Positions 33,782-42,735 of a DNA stretch of 64,000 nucleotides are shown in pieces. Under the pieces are notes generated by a model. It saw only the letters and a program-made list of their open reading frames with translations, was not told where the DNA came from and did not search any database. How positions within the stretch are numbered: the first letter of the stretch is position 1; every line of letters begins with the position of its first letter. Source of the stretch: an uncultured Lentisphaeria bacterium (GTDB lineage: Bacteria; Verrucomicrobiota; Lentisphaeria; Victivallales; UBA1829). Made by a program: the position numbers and the translations under genes. The stretch is taken from the NCBI GenBank assembly GCA_905197955.1, contig CAJKAR010000005.1, positions 99,404 to 163,403 of the forward strand, given 5' to 3'.

Positions 33782-34452
33782 GAGAAGTTCCGAAGGAATA
33801 TTTTGACCGGATCTCCTGGGATCTTCCGGGGAGTGCGATAGAAGCGGAGAGTTTCCGTCGGATTGATGCCGAGGTTTCCCCGGAGCGGCGCGCACGTTTT
33901 TCGGATGCCGAGTGGCATGTCGCAAGGCGGCTGGTTCATACGACCGCCGATTTTTCCATTCTGGATCTGTTGCAGTTTCATGGGAATCCGATTGCCGCTG
34001 GAAGAGATGCATTACGTTCCGGCGCATTGATTTACACTGATTCAAATATGATAAAATCGGGACTTTCCGTCACAAAGCTGAAACAGTGGAATCCTTCTTA
34101 TGATCGGGAAAAGATTCTCTGCGAAGTGGCATCGAAAGCGGTTGCGGAACTGGCGGGGAAGGAAGGGATCACCCGTGCGCTGGCGGCGGTCAGACTGCAT
34201 CGGAAGGAGCTGAATGGAGCGGTCTTTCTCTGTGGAAATGCGCCGCTGGCATTGGCGGGACTGATTCGGATGATTGTGGAAGGAACGGTTCGTCCGGCAT
34301 TGATTGTAGGGATGCCGGTCGGATTTGTTAATGTTTTGGAGTCCAAAGAGTTGTTGCAGTTTATTGATGTCCCTTACATCACATTGACCGGTCGTCGTGG
34401 AGGGAGTCCTCTGGCGGTTGCCGCGCTTCATGCGATCATGGAGGCGTTCTGA
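33778..34452 (+). CDS. cbiC: Cobalt-precorrin-8 methylmutase
   Basis: A 224-residue CbiC/CobH-family mutase that moves the C11 methyl to C12 to give cobyrinate. The catalytic His lies in RRLVHTTADFSILD (about 43-56), and GNAPLALAGLIRMI plus GMPVGFVNVLESK form the conserved C-terminal part. Four-base overlaps with the preceding gene and one base with the next gene indicate coupled translation. Confidence 0.93.
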   Translation: MREVPKEYFDRISWDLPGSAIEAESFRRIDAEVSPERRARFSDAEWHVARRLVHTTADFSILDLLQFHGNPIAAGRDALRSGALIYTDSNMIKSGLSVTKLKQWNPSYDREKILCEVASKAVAELAGKEGITRALAAVRLHRKELNGAVFLCGNAPLALAGLIRMIVEGTVRPALIVGMPVGFVNVLESKELLQFIDVPYITLTGRRGGSPLAVAALHAIMEAF

Positions 34453-35522
34453 TGGCCGACTCTCTCCGCAGCGGATTCACGACTGGTGCCGCGATGACGG
34501 CCGGTGCTCTTGCTGTCTGGTCTGCCCGGAACGGAAGAGTTCTGGAAGCGGCGGAGCTGATTCTGCCGGATGAATCCACGCTTTCTGTTCCGGTCGCCTA
34601 CTGCGATGGATTGCGGGCAATGGTGATTAAGGATGCCGGAGACGATCCCGATGCAACGGACAAAGCTCATATTGCTGTTGAACTCCGTCCGGCGGAACGG
34701 ACGGAGCTGGATATTGCTGACTATCAGGAAGCATGCGGAGATGCGGTTCTGATAATCCGCGGAGGGGATGGTATCGGCAGGGTGACTCGTCCGGGTCTGG
34801 CGGTTCCGGTGGGAAAATGGGCGGTGAATCCCGGTCCGCGCCGTCTGCTTGTGAAGAATCTGCTTCGAGCCGGACTTCTCTCAGGAACCTGGCTTCTGAC
34901 GGTTTCGATTGAGAACGGGGAAAAAATTGCGGAAAAGACTTTGAATCCGACTCTTGGGATCTCCGGAGGTCTTTCGATTCTCGGGGGCGGGGGGATTGTC
35001 AAACCGTTTTCGAATGCGGCATACACTTCTGCGATCGCTTTGCAGATGCGGACGATTGCGGCATCCGGTAAAGAGTGTGTTGCTCTTGTGACGGGAAATC
35101 GGACGGAAAGTGCCGTTTTGCGTGATAATTCCTCTCTTGAACCTATGCAAGTGGTTCGTATTGCTGATTTTATTGCTTTTTCGATTCGTGCGGCAAAAGC
35201 GGCGGGTCTCAAAAAAGTCCTGGTCGCCTGTATGCCGGGCAAGCTCTTTAAATATGCCTGTGGAGAGGAGAACACTCACGCCCATAATACGAAACTTCGT
35301 CCGGAGCGTCTCCGTTCGATGGGACTCCGGCATCTCCCGGAGCTTCCTCTGGAAACGTTCGATACGATGGGCGAGCTGGCCGCGCATCTGGATGAGACAA
35401 CTTTCCGGAATCTTCTTGAAGAGCTTTATATGCTTGCGGAGAAACAACTTGCATCTTGGTCAGGCGAGTCTATGACGCTGGAACTGCTCCTTTACAACGA
35501 CAAGGGGGAACGGATAGTATGA
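34452..35522 (+). CDS. cbiD: Cobalt-precorrin-5B C1-methyltransferase
   Basis: A 356-residue CbiD, the C1-methylase specific to the anaerobic route. Its start LRSGFTTGAAMTAGALAVW (about 4-22) is diagnostic, with VTRPGLAVPVGKWAVNPGPR in the middle and a KVLVACMPGKLFKYACGEENTHAH-type segment (about 255-278) near the C-terminus. Presence of CbiD and CbiG with CbiK confirms the early-cobalt pathway. It ends with a four-base overlap with the cbiE-cbiT gene. Confidence 0.93.
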   Translation: MADSLRSGFTTGAAMTAGALAVWSARNGRVLEAAELILPDESTLSVPVAYCDGLRAMVIKDAGDDPDATDKAHIAVELRPAERTELDIADYQEACGDAVLIIRGGDGIGRVTRPGLAVPVGKWAVNPGPRRLLVKNLLRAGLLSGTWLLTVSIENGEKIAEKTLNPTLGISGGLSILGGGGIVKPFSNAAYTSAIALQMRTIAASGKECVALVTGNRTESAVLRDNSSLEPMQVVRIADFIAFSIRAAKAAGLKKVLVACMPGKLFKYACGEENTHAHNTKLRPERLRSMGLRHLPELPLETFDTMGELAAHLDETTFRNLLEELYMLAEKQLASWSGESMTLELLLYNDKGERIV

Positions 35523-36694
35523 AGGATTGGAAAATTACGGTCATGGGGGATTGGGGACGCGATGAATCGCTTCTGGCGAAGGCGGATGTCATTGCTGCAG
35601 GACGGCGCCTTCTGGACACGCTCCCCGCTTCGTACCGGGCGGAACGGGTGGAGCTGGGTGTCCAGCTCGTCGAACGGATTCGGGAGTTGTTGAGACGGGC
35701 CGAACGGGAAAATGTGGTCGTTCTGGCATCCGGCGATCCGCTGTATCATGGAATTGGAGGAACGATCGCGAAACTGGCTGGAGAGGAACATTTGCGAGTG
35801 CTTCCCTGTGTGACGGCTTTTCAGCGTCTGTTTGCCGCGCTGGGGAGGCCCTGGAACGGGGCATCGCTTTTCAGTCTTCATGGAGTGGAGGAGAATCTTC
35901 CGTGGCGCCGGATTCTGAATGCTTCGACTGTGATTGTCTATGGAGATCATCGCCGGACCGCTTCCGGTATTGCCGCACAGCTGATATCCTGCTTTCCGGA
36001 ATCTGCATCCCGTTCAGCGGCAATCGGTTCCGATCTTGGGGCGGAACGGGAGCTCGTCTGTTCCGGGACTTTGGCGGAAATGGCTTCGATGAATGCTCCA
36101 TCCCTTTCGGTGCTTGCTCTTTTTCCTGCGGAAGTGACGCCGGGGATTCCTCTCGGACTGCCTGATGAGGAGTATGAACATCAGAACCGGATGATTACGC
36201 ATCCGGAGGTGAGGGCGGTTGTGCTGAGCAAACTGCGTCTTCGTTCCGGAGTGCTGTGGGATTTGGGGGCCGGAAGCGGTTCTGTCGGAATCGAAGGAGC
36301 TGGACTTTGTCCGGAGCTTGCTGTTTTTTCCGTGGAGAAGGATTCCGCTCGGGCGGAACAGATTCGGAAAAATGCGGAGAAACAAGGAATTGATTCTTTG
36401 CAAGTCTTTGAAAATGAAATTATTGATGCGATTCCTGAACTTCCGGATCCTGACCGGATTTTCTTTGGGGGTGGATCGGAGGAACTGGAAGTTGCATTTC
36501 AGCGATTGAAGCCGGGGGGTATTCTGGTGGCAACTGGAATTCTAGTTGAGACCTGTGCCAGACTGGCTTCGATTCTTCCCGAGCATCGGAAAGAACTGTT
36601 GAGTCTGAATATCAGTCGGTCCGGAGAGTTTTCCGGCGGACTGCATCTGTGGAGAGCGGAAAATCCGATTACGATCGCAGTGTTTGAGAAATAA
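35519..36694 (+). CDS. cbiET: CbiE-CbiT fusion: cobalt-precorrin-7 C5-methyltransferase and cobalt-precorrin-6B C15-methyltransferase (decarboxylating)
   Basis: A 391-residue fusion equivalent to CobL. The N-terminal CbiE half (about 1-200) shows VVVLASGDPLYHGIG and CVTAFQRLFAALG of the tetrapyrrole methylase fold. The C-terminal CbiT half (about 205-391) is a class I SAM methylase with WDLGAGSGSVGIEG and, before it, the MITHPEVRAVVLSKLRL start of CbiT. It adds methyls at C5 and C15 and removes the C12 acetate carboxyl. The start at 35519 overlaps the cbiD stop (ATGA); an upstream in-frame start would cut deep into cbiD. Confidence 0.92.
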   Translation: MKDWKITVMGDWGRDESLLAKADVIAAGRRLLDTLPASYRAERVELGVQLVERIRELLRRAERENVVVLASGDPLYHGIGGTIAKLAGEEHLRVLPCVTAFQRLFAALGRPWNGASLFSLHGVEENLPWRRILNASTVIVYGDHRRTASGIAAQLISCFPESASRSAAIGSDLGAERELVCSGTLAEMASMNAPSLSVLALFPAEVTPGIPLGLPDEEYEHQNRMITHPEVRAVVLSKLRLRSGVLWDLGAGSGSVGIEGAGLCPELAVFSVEKDSARAEQIRKNAEKQGIDSLQVFENEIIDAIPELPDPDRIFFGGGSEELEVAFQRLKPGGILVATGILVETCARLASILPEHRKELLSLNISRSGEFSGGLHLWRAENPITIAVFEK

Positions 36695-36706
36695 GGAACA
36701 GGAAAG

Positions 36707-38521
36707 ATGGAAGGAAAAATCACATTTGTCGGAGCCGGTCCCGGTGCGGAGGATCTGATTACGATCCGGGGCAAAAAGGCTCTGGATGAGGCCGATGTCA
36801 TTATTTATGCAGGCTCCTTAGTCAATGAAAAGCTGCTGGACGGGAACTCTTCCGCCCGGAAATGCAACAGCGCCTCTCTTTCGTTCGAGGAGATCCTTGC
36901 AGTGATGCTGGAGGCATACCGGGAAGGAAAGAAAGTGGTTCGTCTGCATACCGGAGATCCTGCCATGTACGGAGCCGTTTCCGAGCAGTACCGGGAGCTG
37001 GATCGACTCGGAATTCCCTATCATGTGGTTCCAGGAGTCAGCAGTGTGTTCGCGGCCGCGGCCGCATTGAAAACCGAATTCACGATGCCCGGAATCACGC
37101 AGACCGCCATTCTGACCCGGGCCGCAGGACGGACTCCGGTGCCCGAACCGGAAGAACTTTCGAAACTTGCTGCTCACGGGACAACTCTCTGTCTGTTCCT
37201 GAGCGTTGGTGATATGGAAAAGGTGGTTTCCGCTCTGCTTGCCGCCGGTCGCTCGCCCGAGACTCCGGCAGCCGTCGTTTACCGCGCCGGATGGGATAAT
37301 GAAAAAGTGGTCCGGGGAACCATTGCCGATATTGCGGAACGGGTAAAAGAGGCATCCGTCAAGCGGCAGGCTATGATCGTGATCGGAGAGGTGCTCGCCC
37401 GGAACGGTGAGATGTCATCCCTGTATAACCGGGATTTTGCCCATGGATATCGGAAACAGAATGCTTTTCGCGGGACTAGTGCGGTTTTCGCGTTGACGAG
37501 CGCCGGAGCTTTGAAGGCCGGCGAGATCGCGGCAGGACTTGATTCGAAAATCATTTTGCCGGAAAAATTGTCGCATCTTGTTTCCAAAGAACGGGTTGTA
37601 ACTTATCCTGACGGTGGACTCCATGAGGCGTTCCGTAAAGCGTGGGAACAGTTTGACGGGCTCGTGATGGTTATGTCATCGGGAATTGTGGTGCGGATGT
37701 GTGCGGAGCTTTGCCGTCACAAATCGACCGATCCGGCTGTGGTTGTAACGGATGAAGAGGGCAATCATGCCGTCAGTCTGTTGAGCGGTCATCTTGGAGG
37801 AGCAAACCGGCTTGCTCAGGATGTCGCTTCCATCACAAACGGCGATGCGGTTGTGACGACTGCCAGTGATGTACGCGGAATCATGGCCTTCGACGAGATG
37901 GCTTCCCGTCATGCTCTTCGTGTCGTGAATCCCGAGGCAATCGTCAAACTTGCCACTGCGGTTCTGGAAGGGAAAAAAGTGGATCTCGTTCTGCCGGAAC
38001 ATCTTTATCGTCGTTATTATGCCAATTCGCCGCAATATTCCCTTGTCTCAGCTCCTGGAGAGAATCCCGCGGTGGTGCTCCTCAAAAATGGTGAGGCGCC
38101 CCGGGAGTATGGGGTGCCGGTCCTGTATTTGAAACGGAAAAAATTTGCCCTCGGAATCGGATGCCGGAGAGATGCCGCGCTTCCGGATCTGGAAGCCGTT
38201 GCATTGCAGGCTCTTGAATCCATTGGAGCCGATTGGGAAAGTGTGTCTGCCATTGCCACAGCGGAATTGAAACTGGATGAGCCGGCGATTCTTCAGCTGG
38301 CGTTCCGTCATTCCATTCCGGTGACGGGGTATTCGGCAGAGGAGCTGAACCGGATTGATGTGCCGGATCCTTCTCCGGCCGCCATGGAAAATCTGGGGAT
38401 CAATTCCGTCTCGGAAGCAGCCGCAATTCTGGCCTCCGGCGGAGGTGCCCTCGCGGTTCGGAAAATCAAGGGAAACGGTGCAACCGCCGCATTGGCGGAG
38501 AAGGTGGATCATGAGTCATAA
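36707..38521 (+). CDS. cbiFG: CbiF-CbiG fusion: cobalt-precorrin-4 C11-methyltransferase and cobalt-precorrin-5A hydrolase
   Basis: A 604-residue fusion. The CbiF half (about 1-255) carries VGAGPGAEDLITIRGKKAL, LHTGDPAMYGA and PGVSSVFAAAAAL. The CbiG half (about 260-604) shows VMVMSSGIVVRM, LSGHLGGANRLAQD and the C-terminal GIGCRRDA domain. CbiF methylates C11, and CbiG opens the ring-A lactone and releases acetaldehyde, the ring-contraction step of the anaerobic path. These are consecutive reactions, giving a rationale for fusion. The gap of 12 bases before it is the largest within the biosynthetic genes. Confidence 0.92.
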   Translation: MEGKITFVGAGPGAEDLITIRGKKALDEADVIIYAGSLVNEKLLDGNSSARKCNSASLSFEEILAVMLEAYREGKKVVRLHTGDPAMYGAVSEQYRELDRLGIPYHVVPGVSSVFAAAAALKTEFTMPGITQTAILTRAAGRTPVPEPEELSKLAAHGTTLCLFLSVGDMEKVVSALLAAGRSPETPAAVVYRAGWDNEKVVRGTIADIAERVKEASVKRQAMIVIGEVLARNGEMSSLYNRDFAHGYRKQNAFRGTSAVFALTSAGALKAGEIAAGLDSKIILPEKLSHLVSKERVVTYPDGGLHEAFRKAWEQFDGLVMVMSSGIVVRMCAELCRHKSTDPAVVVTDEEGNHAVSLLSGHLGGANRLAQDVASITNGDAVVTTASDVRGIMAFDEMASRHALRVVNPEAIVKLATAVLEGKKVDLVLPEHLYRRYYANSPQYSLVSAPGENPAVVLLKNGEAPREYGVPVLYLKRKKFALGIGCRRDAALPDLEAVALQALESIGADWESVSAIATAELKLDEPAILQLAFRHSIPVTGYSAEELNRIDVPDPSPAAMENLGINSVSEAAAILASGGGALAVRKIKGNGATAALAEKVDHES

Positions 38522-39269
38522 AATCTATGCTGTCGGACTCGGTCCCGGATCTCCGGCAATGCTTTCGCCCCGGGCAAAAGAGGTCCTCGAAAACTGCGAT
38601 ACGATTGCCGGATACCGGAGTTATCTGGAACAGATTCCGGATCTCATTGAAAACAAACAGATTATTGCCAGCGGAATGCGACAGGAACTTGACCGCTGCC
38701 GCGCCGCACTGGAAGCCGCGAAAGCAGGGGCATCCGTGGCGGTGGTTTCTTCCGGTGATTCGGGAATCTACGGAATGGCGGGACTCCTGATGGAACTTTC
38801 TGAAGCGGAGGAATTTCAAGGAATTGAAGTGGAGGTCGTTCCCGGAATTACAGCGGCATCAGCGGCCGCGGCGCTGGTAGGCGCTCCGCTGATGTGCGAT
38901 TTTGCGGTGATCAGTCTCTCTGATCTGCTGGCGGATCGAAATACGATTCTGAAACGTCTTTCCGCCGCGGCGGAGGCGGATTTCGTGACCGCGCTTTACA
39001 ATCCCGGCAGTACTCGCAGACGTGAACTGCTGGAACAGGCGATCGCTCTTTACCGGCGCCTTCGCGGAGATTCCCTGCCGGTGGCTGTGGTCCATGATGT
39101 GGCTCGGCCCCAGCAGAGATTTACGCTTTGTCGAATTGCCGATTTCCCTTTCGAGGAAGTCGATATGACAACCATTCTTATTATCGGATGTTCCAGAACC
39201 GTAATCCGGAACGGAAAAATGTACACCCTCCGTGGGTATCAGGAGAAGTATGGCGGATTTTCCAACTGA
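38511..39269 (+). CDS. cbiH: Cobalt-factor III / precorrin-3B C17-methyltransferase
   Basis: A 252-residue CbiH/CobJ methylase that adds the C17 methyl and drives ring contraction. Motifs: YAVGLGPGSPAMLSPRA (about 5-21), VVSSGDSGIYGMAG (about 77-90), PGITAASAAAALVGAPL and ALYNPGSTRRRE (about 160-171), the last typical of this subfamily. The ATG overlaps the end of the cbiF-cbiG gene by 11 bases. Confidence 0.93.
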   Translation: MSHKIYAVGLGPGSPAMLSPRAKEVLENCDTIAGYRSYLEQIPDLIENKQIIASGMRQELDRCRAALEAAKAGASVAVVSSGDSGIYGMAGLLMELSEAEEFQGIEVEVVPGITAASAAAALVGAPLMCDFAVISLSDLLADRNTILKRLSAAAEADFVTALYNPGSTRRRELLEQAIALYRRLRGDSLPVAVVHDVARPQQRFTLCRIADFPFEEVDMTTILIIGCSRTVIRNGKMYTLRGYQEKYGGFSN

Positions 39270-40623
39270 TTTTTCCGCGTTTCTGCTCGGCGGAGTGAAT
39301 TCGGGAAGCGGAAAGACAACTGTTTCTCTGGCGTTGATGCGGGCTTTGAAACGCCGCGGTCTCATCGTTGCGCCCTTCAAGTGCGGTCCCGACTATATTG
39401 ATCCGACGTTTCATCGACGCGCTTCCGCTTCTGAATCCGTGAATCTTGACTGCCGCATGATGGGGACAGATTCGGTGCGCCGCAGTTTTCAGGATGCGGC
39501 TTCTTGCTCTCAAGTCGCTGTGGTGGAAGGCGTTATGGGACTGTATGATGGAGTTTCCGCAGATTCTCTTTCCGGAAGCAGTGCAGAAGTGGCGCTTGTC
39601 CTTGGTATTCCCGTGGTTCTGGTTGTCAATGCGCGCGGAATGGCGGGCAGTATCGCTCCGCTTGTTGCGGGATTTTCCGCATGGAGGAAGGATTTGAGAA
39701 TCATCGGAGTGATTGCTGATAATGTCGGCGGACCGAATCATGCCCGTCTGCTGGCCGATTCTCTGGAGAAACATTCTCTGCCCCCGCTGCTCGGGGCTCT
39801 GCCGCGAAATCCGGAATGGACGCTTCCGGAACGTCATCTCGGCCTCGTTCCGGAACTCGAAAACGGAAAGTACGATGACTGGTTCGATAAACTTGCCGAT
39901 GCCGCAGAGGAGCATTTCCAGCTGGATCTCCTGCTGGAACGTTCCGCAATGGAACGACCGAAGAGATCCTTTCGCATCCCGGAAAAAAAGACGGTTCGTC
40001 TTGCCATCGCACGCGATCCGGCGTTCCATTTCTATTACTGCGACAATCTCCGAATGCTGGAGGAAAATGGCGTCGAACTCGTCGAATTTTCTCCTTTGAA
40101 TGATTCGTCCCTTCCTGAGAATATTCATGGACTTTACATCGGCGGCGGTTTCCCCGAACAGTTCGCCCGGCGCCTGATGGAGAATGAGTCCATGCGTTCC
40201 GCTGTAAAAAAATATGCGGAAGAGGGCGGAATTGTCTATGCCGAGTGCGGCGGATATATGTACCTCATGCGCTCCATTGCCGATTTCGATGGACAAAGGT
40301 ATGAGATGTGCGGCGTGATTCCTTCCGATGCAATCATGTGTCCAAAGCTGAAATCGCTCGGATATCGGACGGTTCGTTTGAAATCCGATTGTATTTTCGG
40401 CAAAACCGGTGCTATTTTAAAAGGACATGAATTTCATTATTCAGAAGCGGTGCCGACGGAAGCTCCTTTGTGGGATGCATTCGATTCCAGAGACAGAATC
40501 GTGCCTTCCGGCGGCGGATATCGGAATGGAAATGTCTGCGGCAGTTATGTCCACATTCACTGGGCATCGACTCCGCAGGCGGTGAAATCTTTGATCGAGG
40601 CTATGAAAAAATGCATCAGATGA
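39250..40623 (+). CDS. cbiA: Cobyrinate a,c-diamide synthase
   Basis: A 457-residue CbiA/CobB enzyme that amidates the a and c carboxylates of cobyrinate with glutamine and ATP. The P-loop is GGVNSGSGKTTVSLAL (about 13-28); KCGPDYIDPTFH follows. The class I glutaminase-like domain shows GGGFPEQFARRL, the nucleophile Cys in VYAECGGYMYL and the C-terminal GSYVHIHW. The ATG overlaps cbiH by 20 bases with AGGAG 4 bases before it, slightly close but the best start. Confidence 0.93.
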   Translation: MADFPTDFSAFLLGGVNSGSGKTTVSLALMRALKRRGLIVAPFKCGPDYIDPTFHRRASASESVNLDCRMMGTDSVRRSFQDAASCSQVAVVEGVMGLYDGVSADSLSGSSAEVALVLGIPVVLVVNARGMAGSIAPLVAGFSAWRKDLRIIGVIADNVGGPNHARLLADSLEKHSLPPLLGALPRNPEWTLPERHLGLVPELENGKYDDWFDKLADAAEEHFQLDLLLERSAMERPKRSFRIPEKKTVRLAIARDPAFHFYYCDNLRMLEENGVELVEFSPLNDSSLPENIHGLYIGGGFPEQFARRLMENESMRSAVKKYAEEGGIVYAECGGYMYLMRSIADFDGQRYEMCGVIPSDAIMCPKLKSLGYRTVRLKSDCIFGKTGAILKGHEFHYSEAVPTEAPLWDAFDSRDRIVPSGGGYRNGNVCGSYVHIHWASTPQAVKSLIEAMKKCIR

Positions 40624-41597
40624 CTTTGCTGATTCTGATTTTCGCAATCGCGTTCCTGCTGGATCTGCTGTTCGGGGATCCTCACAGTCAGTTCCATCCG
40701 GTGGCGCTCTTCGGACGATTCGCCGGACTGGTGGAGCTGGTCTGCCGTTTCAAATTCGGTAACGGAGTTCTTTCCGGATTCATTGCCTGGCTGATTGCCG
40801 TAGGGCTGGTGACATGGCTGGCATATGGCGTTACATGGCTGCTGAACGGACTTTCCTGGGTGCTGGGAGCTGTGGCGGCTGGAACGTGCTTTTATATTTC
40901 CATTGCGATGCGCAGTCTGCTGGAACATTTGGTGAGAATACGCAACTCATTGGAAAAAAAGGATTTGTATGGGGCGAGATGCGCTCTTGGCATGATCGTC
41001 AGCCGCAATACCGGGAACCTTTCCGAAAGTGAAATCGTCCGGGGCGGAATCGAGAGCATCGGGGAGAATCTGATCGACGCTGTGAACAGCGCCTGTTTCT
41101 GGACCGTTCTCGGATTCCTGATTGGTGGTGTGCCCGGAGCCGCGGCCGGAACCATCTTCCTGCGCGCGGTGAATACGCTGGACGCCTGCTGGGGATACAA
41201 GAGTGAACATTATCTGAAGTTCGGAAAGATTGCGGCGCGGGTCGATGATGCCGTGCACTGGATTCCGGCGCGTCTGACGGCTTTGGCGGTGGCCCTTGCC
41301 GCTCTGTTCCTGGGATTGCGCCCATTTGCCGCGCTGAAGATGGCATGGCGCCACAGAGCGGATCATCCGAGTCCGAATTCCTGCTGGGGAATGGCGGCGT
41401 TTGCCGGAGCTCTCGGAATCCGTCTCGGCGGACCAACCGATTACAGCGATGGACGGGAACAGTATCCTTACTGGGGAGATGGTCGCAAGGAACTGACTGC
41501 GAATGATTTACGCTTGGCGGAACATCTCGCGCTTCTTTCCGCGATGATTTTTGCCGCCTTTTTGCTGGGAGTAGGATTATGTCTTCTAAAAAACTGA
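40611..41597 (+). CDS. cbiB: Adenosylcobinamide-phosphate synthase
   Basis: A ~328-residue integral membrane enzyme with several helices that joins aminopropanol phosphate (made by CobD) to adenosylcobyrate. Family motifs are FLLDLLFGDPHSQFHPVALFGR at the start, SRNTGNLSESEIVRGGIESIGENLID in the middle and HPSPNSCWGMAAFAGALGIRLGG plus YWGDGRKEL near the end. Two starts are possible: ATG 40611 (GAGG 10 bases upstream) and ATG 40620, which forms an ATGA overlap with the cbiA stop; only three residues differ. Confidence 0.92.
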   Translation: MHQMTLLILIFAIAFLLDLLFGDPHSQFHPVALFGRFAGLVELVCRFKFGNGVLSGFIAWLIAVGLVTWLAYGVTWLLNGLSWVLGAVAAGTCFYISIAMRSLLEHLVRIRNSLEKKDLYGARCALGMIVSRNTGNLSESEIVRGGIESIGENLIDAVNSACFWTVLGFLIGGVPGAAAGTIFLRAVNTLDACWGYKSEHYLKFGKIAARVDDAVHWIPARLTALAVALAALFLGLRPFAALKMAWRHRADHPSPNSCWGMAAFAGALGIRLGGPTDYSDGREQYPYWGDGRKELTANDLRLAEHLALLSAMIFAAFLLGVGLCLLKN

Positions 41598-42190
41598 TTT
41601 TGATTCGCCATGGAGAACTGCCGCCGGAGTATTCCGGACATTTTGTCGGCTCCACCGATGCGCCGCTGGGCGAGAAGGGGATTGAGGACTGTAAAGCGCT
41701 GGCGGAGGTCTGGAGAAAATTTAACAGTGAAGTCGTCTATGTCAGTCCGAAACTGCGGGCGGAGCAGAGTGCCCGTCTGGTCTGCGGCGATGCGCCGCTG
41801 ATCTTCGATGCGCGTCTGAGAGAAGTCGACTTTGGACGATGGGAAAATCTGACCTTCGATGAAATCTCCGGCGGCGATCCCGAATACAGTAAATACTGGT
41901 TCGATCATCCGCGGGAAATCCATTTCCCGGATGGCGAGGCGGTTCCCGATTTTGAAGCGCGTGTCATTCAGTTTACGGAAATGCTTTATTCGCTGCCGCA
42001 GACGGTGATTACTGTTGTTTCTCATGGAGGTGTTTTGACAACCATGATCCGGAAGATCATGGATTTGCCTTATGAGGCTATGTGGCGGTGGCAGCCCTCG
42101 CGTGGAACTCTTTCCGTGATAGAGTTCGATCCGGAAAATCTGCCCGGCCGCTTTGGGGTCTTCAACCTGAAAGTCCGGGAGCTGTTCTGA
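41579..42190 (+). CDS. cobC: Histidine phosphatase, probable alpha-ribazole-5'-phosphate phosphatase
   Basis: A 203-residue member of the phosphoglycerate-mutase-like superfamily. The phospho-His motif is IRHGELPPEYSGHFVGSTDAPLG at the N-terminus, the second catalytic His is in VSHGGVL (about 147-153), and a REVDFGRWENLTF segment is typical of CobC. Position between cbiB and cobU supports the dephosphorylation of alpha-ribazole phosphate or of adenosylcobalamin phosphate. The gene overlaps cbiB by 19 bases and cobU by one. Confidence 0.85.
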   Translation: MSSKKLILIRHGELPPEYSGHFVGSTDAPLGEKGIEDCKALAEVWRKFNSEVVYVSPKLRAEQSARLVCGDAPLIFDARLREVDFGRWENLTFDEISGGDPEYSKYWFDHPREIHFPDGEAVPDFEARVIQFTEMLYSLPQTVITVVSHGGVLTTMIRKIMDLPYEAMWRWQPSRGTLSVIEFDPENLPGRFGVFNLKVRELF

Positions 42191-42732
42191 TGGCGGAAGT
42201 GATTCTGGTGACCGGCGGATGCCGGAGCGGAAAAAGTGCATTTGCCGAGAAACTTGTCCGGGAGGCTGGCTCGGAGAACCGTTTTTATATCGCGACCTGT
42301 CCGGTGGTCGATGCCGAAATGGCGGAGCGCGTCCGGCGCCATCAGGAGAGGCGTGCGGCGGACCGCTGGACCACCATCGAAGAGGAAACCGATCTCGTTT
42401 CCGCTCTTCGCCGATGCACTGCCGGTAGTGCCGTCCTGGTGGACTGCCTGACCCTCTGGATCAGCAACCTCATGTACGCGGCTGATCAGAAAAACAGACT
42501 CTTTGCCGAGGATGAGATGAGAGCGGAATGTGAACGGTTCCAGGCGGCCTGCGCCGCTTTTGATGGAACGATTGTTCTGGTGCTGAATGAAGTCGGACTT
42601 GGAATCGTGCCGGAAAATGAGATCGCCCGCCGTTTCCGGGATTGTTCCGGACGCTGTGGACAGATGATCGCTTCTTTTGCCGACCGGGTCTATTTGACGG
42701 TCTGCGGAATTCCTATGAAATTGAAAGGGTGA
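42190..42732 (+). CDS. cobU: Adenosylcobinamide kinase / GTP:adenosylcobinamide-phosphate guanylyltransferase
   Basis: A 180-residue CobU/CobP that phosphorylates adenosylcobinamide and attaches GMP. The P-loop is VTGGCRSGKSAFAE (about 6-19); the His near HQERRAADRW is the guanylylated residue region; VDCLTLWISNLM and NEVGLGIVPENEIARRFRD complete the family pattern. The ATG shares a base with the cobC stop (TGATG). Confidence 0.94.
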   Translation: MAEVILVTGGCRSGKSAFAEKLVREAGSENRFYIATCPVVDAEMAERVRRHQERRAADRWTTIEEETDLVSALRRCTAGSAVLVDCLTLWISNLMYAADQKNRLFAEDEMRAECERFQAACAAFDGTIVLVLNEVGLGIVPENEIARRFRDCSGRCGQMIASFADRVYLTVCGIPMKLKG

Positions 42733-42735
42733 AAT

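Noticed and set aside
31907..34045. 712-codon open frame on - opposite cobD-cbiP and cbiC
   Set aside because: His/Arg-rich shadow translation; the + strand has clear catalytic motifs in both genes.
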